From: Paraburkholderia fungorum
GTDB taxonomy: Bacteria; Pseudomonadota; Gammaproteobacteria; Burkholderiales; Burkholderiaceae
Direction of reading: 5' to 3'
DNA: 64,000 nt
Assembly (NCBI RefSeq): GCF_003610895.1
Contig: NZ_MCAS01000068.1
Coordinates: 1-64,000 of the forward strand
Made by a program: the position numbers and the translations under genes. Shown in pieces: positions 8,593-17,834 of this stretch (position 1 is the first letter of the stretch; every line of letters starts with the position of its first letter). The notes below the pieces were generated by a model, which saw only the letters and a program-made list of their open reading frames with translations, was not told where the DNA came from and did not search any database.

Positions 8593-9903
8593 ATGGAGAT
8601 GGCGAACGCAGCAAATCGGGCGGTCGTCGCCGCGACTGACCAACGGCGGCGCCTGCGCCGGGTCGTCATGGCAGCTACGATCGGCACCGCGCTCGAGTGG
8701 TTCGACCTGGTGGTTTACGGATTCTTTGCGGTTGTTATAGCGAAACTGTTTTTCCCCACCGAAAGCGAGCTCACGTCGCTGCTTCTGGCGCTCAGCACGT
8801 TCGGCGGTTCCTACCTGATGCGACCGCTGGGTGCGCTCCTGCTCGGCTCGTACTCTGATCGCGTCGGCCGGAAAAAAGGCCTCACGCTCAGCATCGCGCT
8901 GATGGCAGTTGGTACGCTGATGATTGCAGTCACGCCGTCATACGCCTCCATCGGTTTGGCAGCGCCGGTCATTGTCGTGGCGGGCCGGCTCATCCAGGGC
9001 ATTTCCGCTGGTGGCGAGTTCGGCGCGTCCACCAGTTTCCTGGTTGAACACTCGCCACGCAGTCAGCGCGGGTTTTACGCAAGTTTCCAGATGGCCGCGC
9101 AAGGCGGCACCGCTGTCATCGCCTCGCTCTTCGGTACGCTGCTGACTCGCTACCTCACGCCCGAACAACTCCTGAGCTGGGGTTGGCGCGTTCCGTTCGT
9201 CTTTGGTCTGTTGATTATTCCGGTCGCCTATTTCATTCGCCGACATGTCGACGAGACGCCGGTTTTCGTCCAGGACACTCACGCAGGCAGTCCGATACGC
9301 GAAACGTTCTACGACAACAAAATGCGACTCGTACTCGCCATCGGCATCTATGTGCTCGTCACGGCCTCGTCGTACGTGATCATCCTGTACATGCCGACAT
9401 TCGCGATCAAGCAACTCCATCTCGATCCGTCGCTAGCGTTCGCGGGAACGCTCCTGATGGGCGGGATGCAGATGATTGCCTGCCCCATTGCCGGCGCGAT
9501 TGCCGACCGGGGCGGCCGCAAGCGTGTCTTGCTGTTTGCGGCCGTCACGCTGGGTCTCGTCGTCCTGCCGCTCTTCGCATGGCTGATCGCCAGCCCCTCC
9601 CCTGCCGTGTTCATTGCGATCTGCGCGATCCTCGGTCTGATTGTCAGTGGATATCAAGGACCGATGCCCGCCGTTCTCAGCGAACTCTTTCCAAGCCGCG
9701 TGCGTACTACCGGCCTCGCGCTCACCCATAACCTCGCTGTCGCGATCTTTGGAGGCTTTGCTCCTCTCGTGCTGACCTGGGGTATGAGCGTGACCCAAAG
9801 CAAGTTCGTGCCGGCGGCATACGTGACGACGGCGGCAGTCATCAGCGTCATCGGTCTACTGATTTGCATTCGCAAATTTGGCGACGACAAGCCCACTGAA
9901 TAA
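8593..9903 (+). CDS. MFS transporter, metabolite:H+ symporter (MHS) type
   Basis: About 436 aa with 12 predicted membrane segments. The signature of the MHS subfamily is present: an early ALEWFDLVVYGFFA segment, then SYLMRPLGALLLGSYSDRVGRKKGL, and RLIQGISAGGEFGAS in helix 4. Starts at 8593 and 8599 both have a GGGAAGGG site upstream; the first is used here, while the ATG at 8503 lacks one. Members import organic acids, betaines or similar solutes with protons. The gene is 28 nt upstream of a sulfatase, so the substrate may be a sulfated compound or its parent acid; that is inference. Confidence 0.9.
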   Translation: MEMANAANRAVVAATDQRRRLRRVVMAATIGTALEWFDLVVYGFFAVVIAKLFFPTESELTSLLLALSTFGGSYLMRPLGALLLGSYSDRVGRKKGLTLSIALMAVGTLMIAVTPSYASIGLAAPVIVVAGRLIQGISAGGEFGASTSFLVEHSPRSQRGFYASFQMAAQGGTAVIASLFGTLLTRYLTPEQLLSWGWRVPFVFGLLIIPVAYFIRRHVDETPVFVQDTHAGSPIRETFYDNKMRLVLAIGIYVLVTASSYVIILYMPTFAIKQLHLDPSLAFAGTLLMGGMQMIACPIAGAIADRGGRKRVLLFAAVTLGLVVLPLFAWLIASPSPAVFIAICAILGLIVSGYQGPMPAVLSELFPSRVRTTGLALTHNLAVAIFGGFAPLVLTWGMSVTQSKFVPAAYVTTAAVISVIGLLICIRKFGDDKPTE

Positions 9904-9931
9904 GCTTGATATTCCACCTGCAGACAGAATC

Positions 9932-11257
9932 ATGAACACCAAACCTAACATCGTTCTTATCGTTGCAGACAACCTGGGTTGGGGCGAACTGGGTTGCTAT
10001 GGCGGCGGTAAGCTCATCCGCGGCGCAGCAACGCCACGCATCGACGCGTTGGCGCAAAGCGGCATGCGCCTTCTCAACTACAACGTTGAAAGTGATTGTG
10101 TCCCAACGCGCAGTGCGCTGATGACGGGCCGGCATCCGATTCGCACCGGCGCATTTCAATCGGTTCCGCCGGGGCTGCCGCAAGGGTTGAAACGCACGGA
10201 GTGGACGCTCGCCGAAATGGCATCTCAAGCAGGCTACGCCACTGCGCATTTCGGAAAGTGGCACCTGGGCGACGTGCAGGGCCGCTTCCCTTCCGATCGC
10301 GGGTTCGACGAGTGGTACGGCATTCCACGCACCACCGACGAGACCCAGTTCACCACTTCGATCGGCTTCGACCCTGACGTCGCGGATATCCCTTACATCA
10401 TGGCCGGCAAGAAAGGCGAGCCGTCGACGAATGTGAAGGCGTACGACCTCGACACCCGGCGAACGATCGACGAAGAACTGGTCGAGAAGTCGAACGAATT
10501 CATTCAGCGAAACGCGCGGGCTTCAAAGCCCTTCTTTCTTTACTTGCCATTGGTTCACCTTCATTTTCCGACGTTACCGCATAAGGACTTCGATGGCGTA
10601 ACTGGTATGGGTGAGTTCGCCGATTCGCTTGCCGAGATGGATTTCCGGGTTGGGCAGGTGGTTGATCAGATCGACGCGCTTGGGCTCGCCGACAACACCT
10701 TGTTCATCTTCTGCAGCGACAATGGTCCGGAATTTCGCGCGCCTTATCGCGGCACGGCCGGCCCGTGGACGGGTACGTATCACACCGCGATGGAAGGCAG
10801 CCTGCGCGTGCCGTTCATCGCACGTTGGCCCGGCAAGATTCCGGTCGATGTCAACAATCAGATCCTGCACGTAGTCGATCTGCTGCCGACCATCGCAGAG
10901 GTGATTGGCAGCACGCTACCCGAAGACCGACCGATAGACGGCGTCAGCCAGCTCGATTTTCTGACGGGAAAGAAACCGGTATCGAACCGTGAAGGCTTCC
11001 TCTTCTACATCAAGGACGAATTGCGTGCGGTGAAGTGGCGTGACTGGAAACTCCACTTTGTCTGGGAACCCTATGTCAATGCCGGAGCGAACAAGCTGGA
11101 ATCGCCTTACCTCTTTCACCTGATTCAGGATCCGAAAGAAGAGACCGATATTCTGGTGCGTAACACCTGGGTGCTTGGCCCCATGCTGAAAATGGTCAAA
11201 CAGTTCAAGGAAAGCGTCAAAGCGCATCCCAATACGCCTCCCGGCGAACCCGACTGA
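9932..11257 (+). CDS. Sulfatase (arylsulfatase-type, formylglycine-dependent)
   Basis: 441 aa sulfatase, hydrolysing a sulfate ester. The formylglycine site is Cys56 in the core CVPTR (Thr replaces the more common Ser or Ala), followed by the second signature HFGKWHLGD near residue 109 and a metal-site SDNGPEF near residue 263. The first metal motif reads ADNLGWGE, where canonical sulfatases often have two Asp. No signal peptide precedes the domain, so the enzyme is probably cytoplasmic and acts after uptake by the transporter encoded 28 nt upstream. The ATG at 9932 begins directly at the domain. Confidence 0.92.
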   Translation: MNTKPNIVLIVADNLGWGELGCYGGGKLIRGAATPRIDALAQSGMRLLNYNVESDCVPTRSALMTGRHPIRTGAFQSVPPGLPQGLKRTEWTLAEMASQAGYATAHFGKWHLGDVQGRFPSDRGFDEWYGIPRTTDETQFTTSIGFDPDVADIPYIMAGKKGEPSTNVKAYDLDTRRTIDEELVEKSNEFIQRNARASKPFFLYLPLVHLHFPTLPHKDFDGVTGMGEFADSLAEMDFRVGQVVDQIDALGLADNTLFIFCSDNGPEFRAPYRGTAGPWTGTYHTAMEGSLRVPFIARWPGKIPVDVNNQILHVVDLLPTIAEVIGSTLPEDRPIDGVSQLDFLTGKKPVSNREGFLFYIKDELRAVKWRDWKLHFVWEPYVNAGANKLESPYLFHLIQDPKEETDILVRNTWVLGPMLKMVKQFKESVKAHPNTPPGEPD

Positions 11258-11316
11258 TGTGGTCAGTCAGGTTCGGTGCTTGCAGTTTTCCTCTTACGAC
11301 GTCGACATGTTATGGA

Positions 11317-11826
11317 CTACTCCCAGAACCCATGATGTGAACACGCCGCCTCGTCTTCGAGAACTGGACCGACAACCTCGACACTTCGTTGACCGCGCAG
11401 AAATACTTCGCGGCATGGCAGAGAGAACGTCGGGTTCTCAGGATGTCCCCCCGTGAGCCCCAGCAGCCGATGTTCGGAAAGGGCATAGACGACGCGTCCG
11501 ATATTGCACCAATAGATTGCGCCCGAGCACATGCAACAGGGTTCGGCACTCGTATAGAGCGTGCATCGGGAGAGTTGCTCCGGTGAGAGCAGACGCGCGG
11601 CTTTAGCCGCCGCGACCAGTTCCGCGTGCTGGGTCGGGTCGCCCTGCGGCGGCATCGAATTGTTGCCGGCTGAAGCTACGATGTTGCCATGCTCGTCCGC
11701 CACGATCGCCGCGAACGGGTGGCGCCCGTTCCGCCTCGATTCGTCGGCCAACTCAATCGCGGCGCGCAGCAGCGCTGCATCACGTTCGTCGAGTTTCGCC
11801 GGTTCAAAAGCCATTTCTGCATTCAT
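11317..11826 (-). CDS. Nucleoside/nucleobase deaminase (cytidine deaminase fold)
   Basis: 169 aa zinc deaminase. The zinc site is H67-A-E69 and PC97-C-M-C100, with Glu69 as the proton shuttle, as in guanine deaminase and tRNA adenosine deaminase A families. A GGAG site about 9 nt before the ATG at 11826 fixes the start. It lies 44 nt downstream of an NCS2 nucleobase permease in the same direction, which points to catabolism or salvage of an imported base (guanine, cytosine or a related purine) rather than tRNA editing. The C-terminus is longer than in TadA. Confidence 0.85.
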   Translation of the reverse strand: MNAEMAFEPAKLDERDAALLRAAIELADESRRNGRHPFAAIVADEHGNIVASAGNNSMPPQGDPTQHAELVAAAKAARLLSPEQLSRCTLYTSAEPCCMCSGAIYWCNIGRVVYALSEHRLLGLTGGHPENPTFSLPCREVFLRGQRSVEVVGPVLEDEAACSHHGFWE

Positions 11827-11870
11827 TGGAAATTCTCCGCTGTTTTCGTTTAGTGGATGGGGTCGGTAGT

Positions 11871-13229
11871 TCAATGCGCTTCCGTGCCGGCGCCACCGGG
11901 GATCGGGTGCGGCGTCTCATATGCGTTCGTCTCACGCCGGCCGCGGTTGAGCAGGACGTTGAGCAAGATGGCTGAAATTGCGCCGAGGAAGATGCCGCTA
12001 TCGAGAATCAGCTTCGCGGGTCCGCTGACGTGAGCGAAAAGCGCGGGAAAGGACATCGGCAACACGCCGACGCTCACCGACACCGCAACAACGATCGCGT
12101 TGCGCGTGCCGTCGAATTTCACACGCGACAGTTCCTGAATGCCCGCCACGGTTGTCATTCCAAACATCACGATTGCGCAGCCGCCGAGCACGGGCCGCGG
12201 CACCGACGCAATCAATGCGCCAAGCTTCGGGAAGAGTCCCATGACGATCATGATGACGCCCGCTGACGCGACAACGTAGCGGCTTTTCACGTTCGAAAGA
12301 GCGATGAGACCGGTGTTCTGCGTGAACGCGTTGTATGGGAAGCTGTTGAAAATGCCGCCGAGCATCGTAGATAGTCCGTCGGCGCGAAAGGCATTGCCGA
12401 GCGTTGTCTGCGTGGAGGCGCGGCCTATGATCGTGCCGATGGCGAGCACGTTGCCCGTGGTCTCCGCCATGATGACCAGCATGGCCAGTGCCATCACGAG
12501 AATCGGCGTCACGGCGAAACGCGGCATCCCGAACGCGAATGGCGCGCTGATCTCGAACCACGCTGCGTTGCCGACGTGCGCGAAGCTCGTCATACCGCAC
12601 GCAGCCGCGATGATCGTGCCGACGATCAAACCGATCAGCACCGACAGATTGCCGACGAATCCCTTGAAGCGCGCATAGACGAACAGCGTGACGCCAACCG
12701 TTGCGAAGCCGAGCAGAAGGTTGGCGGCGGAACCGAAATCCGGTGCGTCGGGGTTGCCGCCGCCGAGCCAGATCGCTGCGGCAGGCATCAGCGAAACGCC
12801 GATGATAGTAATGAGGCTACCGATCACCACGGGCGGAAAGAATCGCAACAGTCGACTGAATACGGGCGCGATGAGGACCGTCAGCGCACCGGCGGCAATC
12901 ACCGACCCGAACACGTGCGCGAGGCCGTATTGTTTGCCGATCATGATCATCGGCGCGATGGCGATGAACGAGCAGCCCTGGATCAGCGGCAGCCGCGCGC
13001 CGAACTTCCAGATGCCGATCGTCTGGATCAGCGTTGCAATGCCGGAGGTCAACAGGTTGGCGTTGATTAGCGTGACCATCTGCTGTTGTGTGAGGCCCAG
13101 CGCGCTACCGAGAATGAGGGGCACGGCCACAGCACCCGCGTACATCACCAGCACGTGCTGCAATCCGTAGCTCGCGAGTTGCCGCAGCGGCAATATCTCG
13201 TCCACCGGATGAGTGCTTCGCTTGCTCAT
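11871..13229 (-). CDS. NCS2-family nucleobase (xanthine/uracil) permease
   Basis: 452 aa with about 14 membrane segments. The hallmark NCS2 motif QNTGLIALSNVKSR is present, as is the conserved GLQHVLVMYAGAVAVPLILG helix near the N-terminus. The ATG at 13229 has a GGAG site 6 nt upstream. It imports purines or uracil with protons. Co-directional with the deaminase gene and divergent from the LysR gene at 13401, so the three probably form one nucleobase utilisation unit. Confidence 0.92.
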   Translation of the reverse strand: MSKRSTHPVDEILPLRQLASYGLQHVLVMYAGAVAVPLILGSALGLTQQQMVTLINANLLTSGIATLIQTIGIWKFGARLPLIQGCSFIAIAPMIMIGKQYGLAHVFGSVIAAGALTVLIAPVFSRLLRFFPPVVIGSLITIIGVSLMPAAAIWLGGGNPDAPDFGSAANLLLGFATVGVTLFVYARFKGFVGNLSVLIGLIVGTIIAAACGMTSFAHVGNAAWFEISAPFAFGMPRFAVTPILVMALAMLVIMAETTGNVLAIGTIIGRASTQTTLGNAFRADGLSTMLGGIFNSFPYNAFTQNTGLIALSNVKSRYVVASAGVIMIVMGLFPKLGALIASVPRPVLGGCAIVMFGMTTVAGIQELSRVKFDGTRNAIVVAVSVSVGVLPMSFPALFAHVSGPAKLILDSGIFLGAISAILLNVLLNRGRRETNAYETPHPIPGGAGTEAH

Positions 13230-13400
13230 GAATGTCTCCTGATTTTCATAATGGACCGGGCGCGAGGAGCCGTGACACCCGAGGGAAATCCCTCGTCCGT
13301 TGCGGCTCGCCATGCATCGACCGGTGCGCCATAATCCATCACACTTCCGATGAAACCAAATGATCATCCATCGGTTTTTTCAATACATCAGGTAAGCGCA

Positions 13401-14315
13401 ATGCGCTATTCACTCGACCAGCTTGAGATATTTGCCCGCGTCGTGAAGACGGGCTCGTTCTCCGCAGCGGCGCGCAGCATCGGCAAGACACAATCGACCA
13501 TTAGCCTCGCGATCTCAAACCTGGAGGTGGATTGGGGATTACCGCTCTTCGACCGCACAAGCAAACTGCCAGTGCTCACGCCTGCCGGCAGGAAACTGTT
13601 CAATGAAGTGGAACTGGTGCTGGAGCGTTGTCTCGATCTGGAGTCGCACGCGAACGATCTCGGAGAACTGGTCGAGCCCAGGCTCACCCTCGCGATCGAG
13701 GTGCCTTATAACGCGGTAATGCCGGTGCTCACCGACTTTTCCGCGCAGTTCCCGAACGTCGATCTCGATGTTCGCCATCCCATTCACGGCGATGTGAATG
13801 ACCTGCTTCTGAAAGACGAAGTCGATCTGGGCGTCGCGTTTGCCCAGCCGGCATATCCGCGCGATTTCGGTTTTTCTCAGATGGGGAAGCTGATTCTCGC
13901 GCACGTTGCGCGACGCGGGCATCCGCTCACGCACCAGAAAAACGTGAGCTTTGCCGAGTTGCGCTCACATCGCCGTCTGGTTTTCAGTGCCCATAACAAC
14001 ACGCTTCCCAGTACGGAATACCTCGACTCGGCGCGTTGCTGGCAGGCAGAAAGCTACCTCGCGCTTCTCGAGATGACGCGAGCGGGTCTCGGCTGGACGA
14101 CGCTACCGCGCCAACTGATCCTGCGCGAGCTGGAGGAAGGCGAGTTCGTCGAACTGCAACTGGCCGCCTATCCGCACACAGACTGGCTGGTCGGCGTCGA
14201 CCTGATCTGGTCGAAAGCTCGTGTACTCGGCAAGGCGGGCGCGTGGCTCAAGTGCCGGCTGCAAGACCACAAGGTCTATGAACTCGATCGCAACGGCAAC
14301 TCGACTACGCTTTAG
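13401..14315 (+). CDS. LysR-type transcriptional regulator
   Basis: 304 aa, typical length. N-terminal helix-turn-helix is roughly residues 15-45 (FSAAARSIGKTQSTISLAIS), followed by a normal effector domain. It is divergent from the NCS2 permease and deaminase genes and is the obvious candidate regulator of that pair. In the shared spacer, GATGA/TCATC arms occur around 13349-13367, a possible but weak operator. The ATG at 13401 is preferred over 13350 because the domain begins there. Confidence 0.9.
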   Translation: MRYSLDQLEIFARVVKTGSFSAAARSIGKTQSTISLAISNLEVDWGLPLFDRTSKLPVLTPAGRKLFNEVELVLERCLDLESHANDLGELVEPRLTLAIEVPYNAVMPVLTDFSAQFPNVDLDVRHPIHGDVNDLLLKDEVDLGVAFAQPAYPRDFGFSQMGKLILAHVARRGHPLTHQKNVSFAELRSHRRLVFSAHNNTLPSTEYLDSARCWQAESYLALLEMTRAGLGWTTLPRQLILRELEEGEFVELQLAAYPHTDWLVGVDLIWSKARVLGKAGAWLKCRLQDHKVYELDRNGNSTTL

Positions 14316-14431
14316 CGACACCTGTCTTGCGAACGATGCTTTCGCACCAGGTGCGCCATAGGACCATTGCGTATCGATTGAAGCCGTCTGCTGCAGACCA
14401 GCTACGCGCCGAGGACGACAGCACGCTGCTA

Positions 14432-15106
14432 TTAGCTGCAGTCGTCGCCACGCAGATGGGCATCGACCTCGGGGGCCAGCCGCAACGCATGGTCACGCGC
14501 GAGATCGTGATTTCCGCCGGAGATCACTTGCAGGCGTGCGTTGGGAATCAGCTCGAGCAATCTCCGGCCTACTGCAACGGGACTGTATGGGTCTGCATCT
14601 CCCCAAAGCAGGAGCACCGGCTGGGCAATTTTGCCTAGCTCGCTCGTGAGGTCGGATCTGAACGATACAAACCACTCGGGAAAGGTGGGGTTGGCATTGA
14701 TAAATCCCTCACGCCAGTCTTGTGCGCCCAGTTCACGCGTATCGATTCCACCGGATGTCACCGCCAGAACCAGATGCGTGACCAGGTCAGGTTTTTCCAG
14801 TGCCGCCCGGATCGCGATGACACCCCCCATAGACTGGGAAATGAGAGCAGTCGGTTGATTGATGTGGGATACGACTTGCCGAACAAGGTCATCGAAGTTG
14901 TTGATATCCGGGGCAGGCGGCTCCTGGCCAAACCCTGGATATCCAAGGATCACCTTCTCGGCGTTGATCGATAGCTGATTCGCTAGCGGCTGCCAGAACG
15001 CGGTATTGCCAGAAGCTCCGGGCAGGAAAAGCAGTTTCGACGGTGTACGCAAGCGCTGTGTCTCCGTGGCGATATGAACGCAGGATCGTTGATTATCGCC
15101 GAGCAT
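14432..15106 (-). CDS. Alpha/beta hydrolase
   Basis: 224 aa serine hydrolase. The nucleophile elbow is S-Q-S92-M-G-G, the acid is in LLWGDADPYSP, and the histidine in SGGNHDLARD, giving a complete catalytic triad. No signal peptide. The lid region is short. It sits convergent to the preceding LysR gene, without co-directional partner close by. Possible activities include esterase, thioesterase or C-C hydrolase; nothing in the sequence decides. Confidence 0.85.
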   Translation of the reverse strand: MLGDNQRSCVHIATETQRLRTPSKLLFLPGASGNTAFWQPLANQLSINAEKVILGYPGFGQEPPAPDINNFDDLVRQVVSHINQPTALISQSMGGVIAIRAALEKPDLVTHLVLAVTSGGIDTRELGAQDWREGFINANPTFPEWFVSFRSDLTSELGKIAQPVLLLWGDADPYSPVAVGRRLLELIPNARLQVISGGNHDLARDHALRLAPEVDAHLRGDDCS

Positions 15107-15206
15107 GAAGCTTCGCGTTGGGAAGCAACTTGCGGCGAACGATCATCAGGATACAAACACCAGCCGATGCCACAATATTGACCGTTGGATAAAACGCAAC
15201 GTCACG

Positions 15207-15536
15207 CTATTTCGCGGGCAAAGACCTGACAAACGTGAGAGCCGAGTTCAATAATTTCTGGCGTAGCGCGTCGTTTCCATACACCTCCGGCGCGACCCGT
15301 ACCCAGCCGTGCATTCGCCGGCCGCGCGAGATCATTGGAACGATGCCAGGTATCTCGAGCGCCCAGCCGTCATTGTCCTTACCCAATCGCACCAGCATTC
15401 CATCATCACGCGCACCGCACAGGAGGTTGCCATGCGCCAGCCATGCCCAGCCACCGAACATGGCCTTCTCCGCGATGTCCGGCACCGACCTCAGGTCGTC
15501 GTTCAATAATTCTTCCAGACCTCTATCACGCGCCAC
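15207..15536 (-). CDS. TfoX/Sxy N-terminal domain protein
   Basis: 109 aa, containing only the TfoX N-terminal domain (EKAMFGGWAWLAHGNLLCG then LVRLGKDN). The GTG at 15536 has a GGAG site 8 nt upstream. In gamma-proteobacteria the domain belongs to a competence regulator, but stand-alone copies like this are common in Burkholderiales and have no established role. Co-directional with the P-loop gene at 15579, 42 nt apart. Confidence 0.85.
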   Translation of the reverse strand: MARDRGLEELLNDDLRSVPDIAEKAMFGGWAWLAHGNLLCGARDDGMLVRLGKDNDGWALEIPGIVPMISRGRRMHGWVRVAPEVYGNDALRQKLLNSALTFVRSLPAK

Positions 15537-15578
15537 GTCGTTCTCCTACTCGCCGTTCGATACGGACTCGCTCAAACG

Positions 15579-16103
15579 CTAAGCCATTCGAGTCTCTGGA
15601 GGTATCGTCGACAACTGACGAGTGATAGTTTCGACAGCCTGCTCAACTGAAACGTTAGCTGTGTCGACTACAAGATGCGCTGAATCCCATGCATCGTACT
15701 GACGTTCAAGCACACCTTGCCATGTCGGCAGCTTGTGGCCCGGTATATCCGCCTGGCGTCCCTCGACCCTCAGACGGTGCGCCGTCGCATCGGAACAAAT
15801 CAGCTCAATCTCGAAGATGGGCACACCGGTTTCGCGCGCCACACTTCTCCAGGCGTTGCGTGTCACATGCAGCGCATTGACCGAGTCCGCGACAACGGTC
15901 AACCCGAGGCGCAAATTGTCTTTCGCCACTGCATATCCGGCGAGATAGCCGGCGGGTCCGATATCCACCTCGCCGCTCCCGGATGCGATAAACGCCTGTT
16001 CCAGGGTATCGATACGCAGATAAACCGCGGCGAGCTTGCGAGCGAGTGCTTGCGCTACCGTTGTCTTGCCGGTGCCCGGTAGTCCTGCGAAGGCAATCAA
16101 CAT
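15579..16103 (-). CDS. P-loop AAA-type ATPase / small-molecule kinase
   Basis: 174 aa. The Walker A motif GLPGTGKTT occupies residues 7-15, and LRIDTLEQA follows the usual strand of kinase-like P-loop proteins (gluconate/adenylylsulfate kinase or zeta-toxin-like folds). ATG at 16103 has GGGAG about 7 nt upstream. Probably phosphorylates a small metabolite; some similar proteins modify antibiotics. The substrate is unknown. Likely co-transcribed with the TfoX-domain gene downstream. Confidence 0.8.
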   Translation of the reverse strand: MLIAFAGLPGTGKTTVAQALARKLAAVYLRIDTLEQAFIASGSGEVDIGPAGYLAGYAVAKDNLRLGLTVVADSVNALHVTRNAWRSVARETGVPIFEIELICSDATAHRLRVEGRQADIPGHKLPTWQGVLERQYDAWDSAHLVVDTANVSVEQAVETITRQLSTIPPETRMA

Positions 16104-16271
16104 TTTCGACGCTCCCACCCTATCGAGTTTGGTCTGATTGTCGCGGATTCCCGCCGCGATCTCCAGTGGGCAGTATCGGCCGCACTGAGACGGACGAAAA
16201 CCGTCTCAGTGGACGCATCTTCGACGGATTCGGCAGCGCTGTTCTGCTACTCGCTGGCTTTTCTCGATCGC

Positions 16272-16724
16272 CTAGATGGATGCCGCGGCGGCGTCTCTTG
16301 ATGCAGTGGCGCTTTCCGACGACCCGCTTCCACGTTGTGAAGCGTTTCCGGTAGCGATGGGTTCTCCTGCTCGCTGCGCCACCTCTTCTGCGAGCAGGTT
16401 CGCCGCATGGCGTGCGGTGATGCGGCTTTGCGGAACGCCCTTCGCATCGAGTGCAATGACCTTGTACAACTCGCGGTCGCATTCGAGTTCCTGCTGATAT
16501 TGTTCCGCCGTATCCACCAGCAGTTCGAGGAGCGTCTGACGACGCCGTCTTTCCTCAAGCGTGATGGAAGGATTCCTACATATCGAGGACGCAAGTGTGA
16601 TCATCGTATCCAGTTGACCCAGGTGCCGGTTGCATAAATCGAAGGCGGAAAGGGCAAGCTTTTCGTACTGGAGTGCGTCGACAGGCGGGCGCGAAGCGGG
16701 TTGGTTTTTGGTGGACTTGCTCAT
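16272..16724 (-). CDS. Small protein of unknown function behind a C4-like leader RNA
   Basis: 150 aa with a Ser/Ala-rich tail and a central helical, strongly charged part (LEERRRRQTLLELLVD then QQELECDREL) that may form a coiled coil. The GGGAG site 8 nt before the ATG at 16724 is good. I do not recognise the family. Its main interest is that it is preceded by about 220 nt of structured, self-complementary leader (see the RNA entry), a context in which C4-type antisense RNAs hold down translation of the downstream gene. Confidence 0.65.
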   Translation of the reverse strand: MSKSTKNQPASRPPVDALQYEKLALSAFDLCNRHLGQLDTMITLASSICRNPSITLEERRRRQTLLELLVDTAEQYQQELECDRELYKVIALDAKGVPQSRITARHAANLLAEEVAQRAGEPIATGNASQRGSGSSESATASRDAAAASI

Positions 16725-16740
16725 GGTGCGATCTCCCTGT

Positions 16741-16970
16741 TACTTCTCGGATCGCCCGACACTCGCTGAGAAGGGGTGAGCGGGCACGAAGCGGGTTAGC
16801 AGACCGGGACACAAACAAACCGGCGAGCCTTGCGGCTCCCCACCAAGGCCCGCCCATTGAAATATAGACGTGCAGAGGTAGACGCACGACCCGCCTGAGC
16901 GGGTGTGCGGTTTGCGTCGCAGGCTGCTAAACCTGGTCACCGGGTGTTTCCCGACGACTTGATAATTATA
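16741..16970 (-). ncRNA. C4-antisense-RNA-like structured leader
   Basis: On the minus strand, between a TATAAT box (16965-16970) and the ATG of the gene at 16724, the leader contains two perfect short hairpins: GAGCC-GCAA-GGCTC (16825-16838, with a GCAA loop) and CCCGC-TCAG-GCGGG (16890-16903). An upstream segment GGTTTAGCAG (16924-16933) is complementary to CTGCTAACCC (16793-16802) nearer the gene, and a shorter GGTGA/TCACC pair (16937-16941 with 16775-16779) accompanies it. Paired antisense and target boxes flanking small hairpins are the architecture of C4 RNA of phages P1/P7 and its proteobacterial relatives (Rfam C4). The -35 box is unclear. Confidence 0.55.
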
Positions 16971-17094
16971 AAGCAGCCAACCAAGGCTGACTTCAACCTT
17001 GTAGGCTAATTGTTTGATTTGGCCGAACGGATGAGGAGACTTAGGACGCGGCTGGCGAGGGTACCGTCGCAGCCGTCAGGAAGAGGTCAGGGTG

Positions 17095-17133
17095 AAAAAA
17101 AGACCGCCGTCCATGAGGGCAGCGGTCTTTTTT
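17095..17133. terminator. Rho-independent terminator (bidirectional)
   Basis: GACCGC (17102-17107) pairs with GCGGTC (17122-17127), flanked by a run of A on the left and a run of T on the right, so it can stop transcription in both directions. On the minus strand it ends the transcript of the small exported protein encoded at 17193-17483. Confidence 0.75.
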
Positions 17134-17192
17134 ACGTGGGAGGCAAACGAGCAACTCGAACACTAGCGCCTCATTGTCATCCTCAATTGCTG

Positions 17193-17483
17193 CTATTGAG
17201 CAGCCGGGGACACTGTGCTCGGGGTTGCTAGCGTATTGTGACTCCCGGGAAGGTTGGTGAGGGACGTCGCGTTATTCGGCAGGCCCGAATTCGACGGCGC
17301 GTTGCTCATGCCGCTATCCGAGTTGGCGGCGCCAGGTGTGCCGTAGCCACTCGTTGCATTGGTGGCCGCAGCGGGCGACACGGTGGTCGGGGTGGCCAGC
17401 GTGTTGTTGGCCTGCGCATAAGCGCCGCCCGACAGCGCGAGTGCGGCGACAGCCGCGATTAATGTGCTGATTGCCTTGTTCAT
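17193..17483 (-). CDS. Small exported Asn/Ser/Thr-rich protein
   Basis: 96 aa with a clear Sec signal (MNKAISTLIAAVAALALS, cleavage after AYA near residue 24). The mature part is low complexity and carries a repeat: NNTLATPTTVSPAA just after the signal and HNTLATPSTVSPAA at the very end. A perfect AAGGAGG ribosome site precedes the ATG at 17483. The gene ends about 60 nt before a strong terminator. Similar short secreted proteins are common in Burkholderia and have no known role. Confidence 0.8.
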   Translation of the reverse strand: MNKAISTLIAAVAALALSGGAYAQANNTLATPTTVSPAAATNATSGYGTPGAANSDSGMSNAPSNSGLPNNATSLTNLPGSHNTLATPSTVSPAAQ

Positions 17484-17834
17484 GACCGGCTCCTCCTTAA
17501 TTGGATTGGAATTTCGACACAAACGATCCATTCGTATTTCTGCATAGCCACATACAGTGCGTCGACAGTGCAAAATCGAGTGCATATCACGTGATCTCAA
17601 TTTTAGGAAAGCGATCGCCGATCATTAAGCGCATTGTTCGCAACGATCTATTTCAATTTCCGGAATTACCGGTAATGGGTGGCGGTCCCCAATCTCGGGA
17701 ACCGCTCTGGGGCATGCGTTAATAGCGTATGTCATCGATTTTTTATGCAACTTCAAGTTGCGATGCGACGAAAGCGTCATCCGATTCAATCTGCATGTCG
17801 GTGACTTCAACTTTCGCCGTCGTTGGGTCGAAAG
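17484..17834. other. Intergenic region, no gene seen
   Basis: No convincing reading frame in 350 bp. Besides the promoter of the small exported gene on the minus strand, there is an imperfect hairpin around 17681-17706 (GCGGTCCC with GGGAACCGC, one bulge) without a T-run, so it is not a clear terminator. Confidence 0.5.

Noticed and set aside
17681..17706. Possible rho-independent terminator after the GNAT/exported genes
   Set aside because: The stem has a bulge and no T-run follows in either direction.
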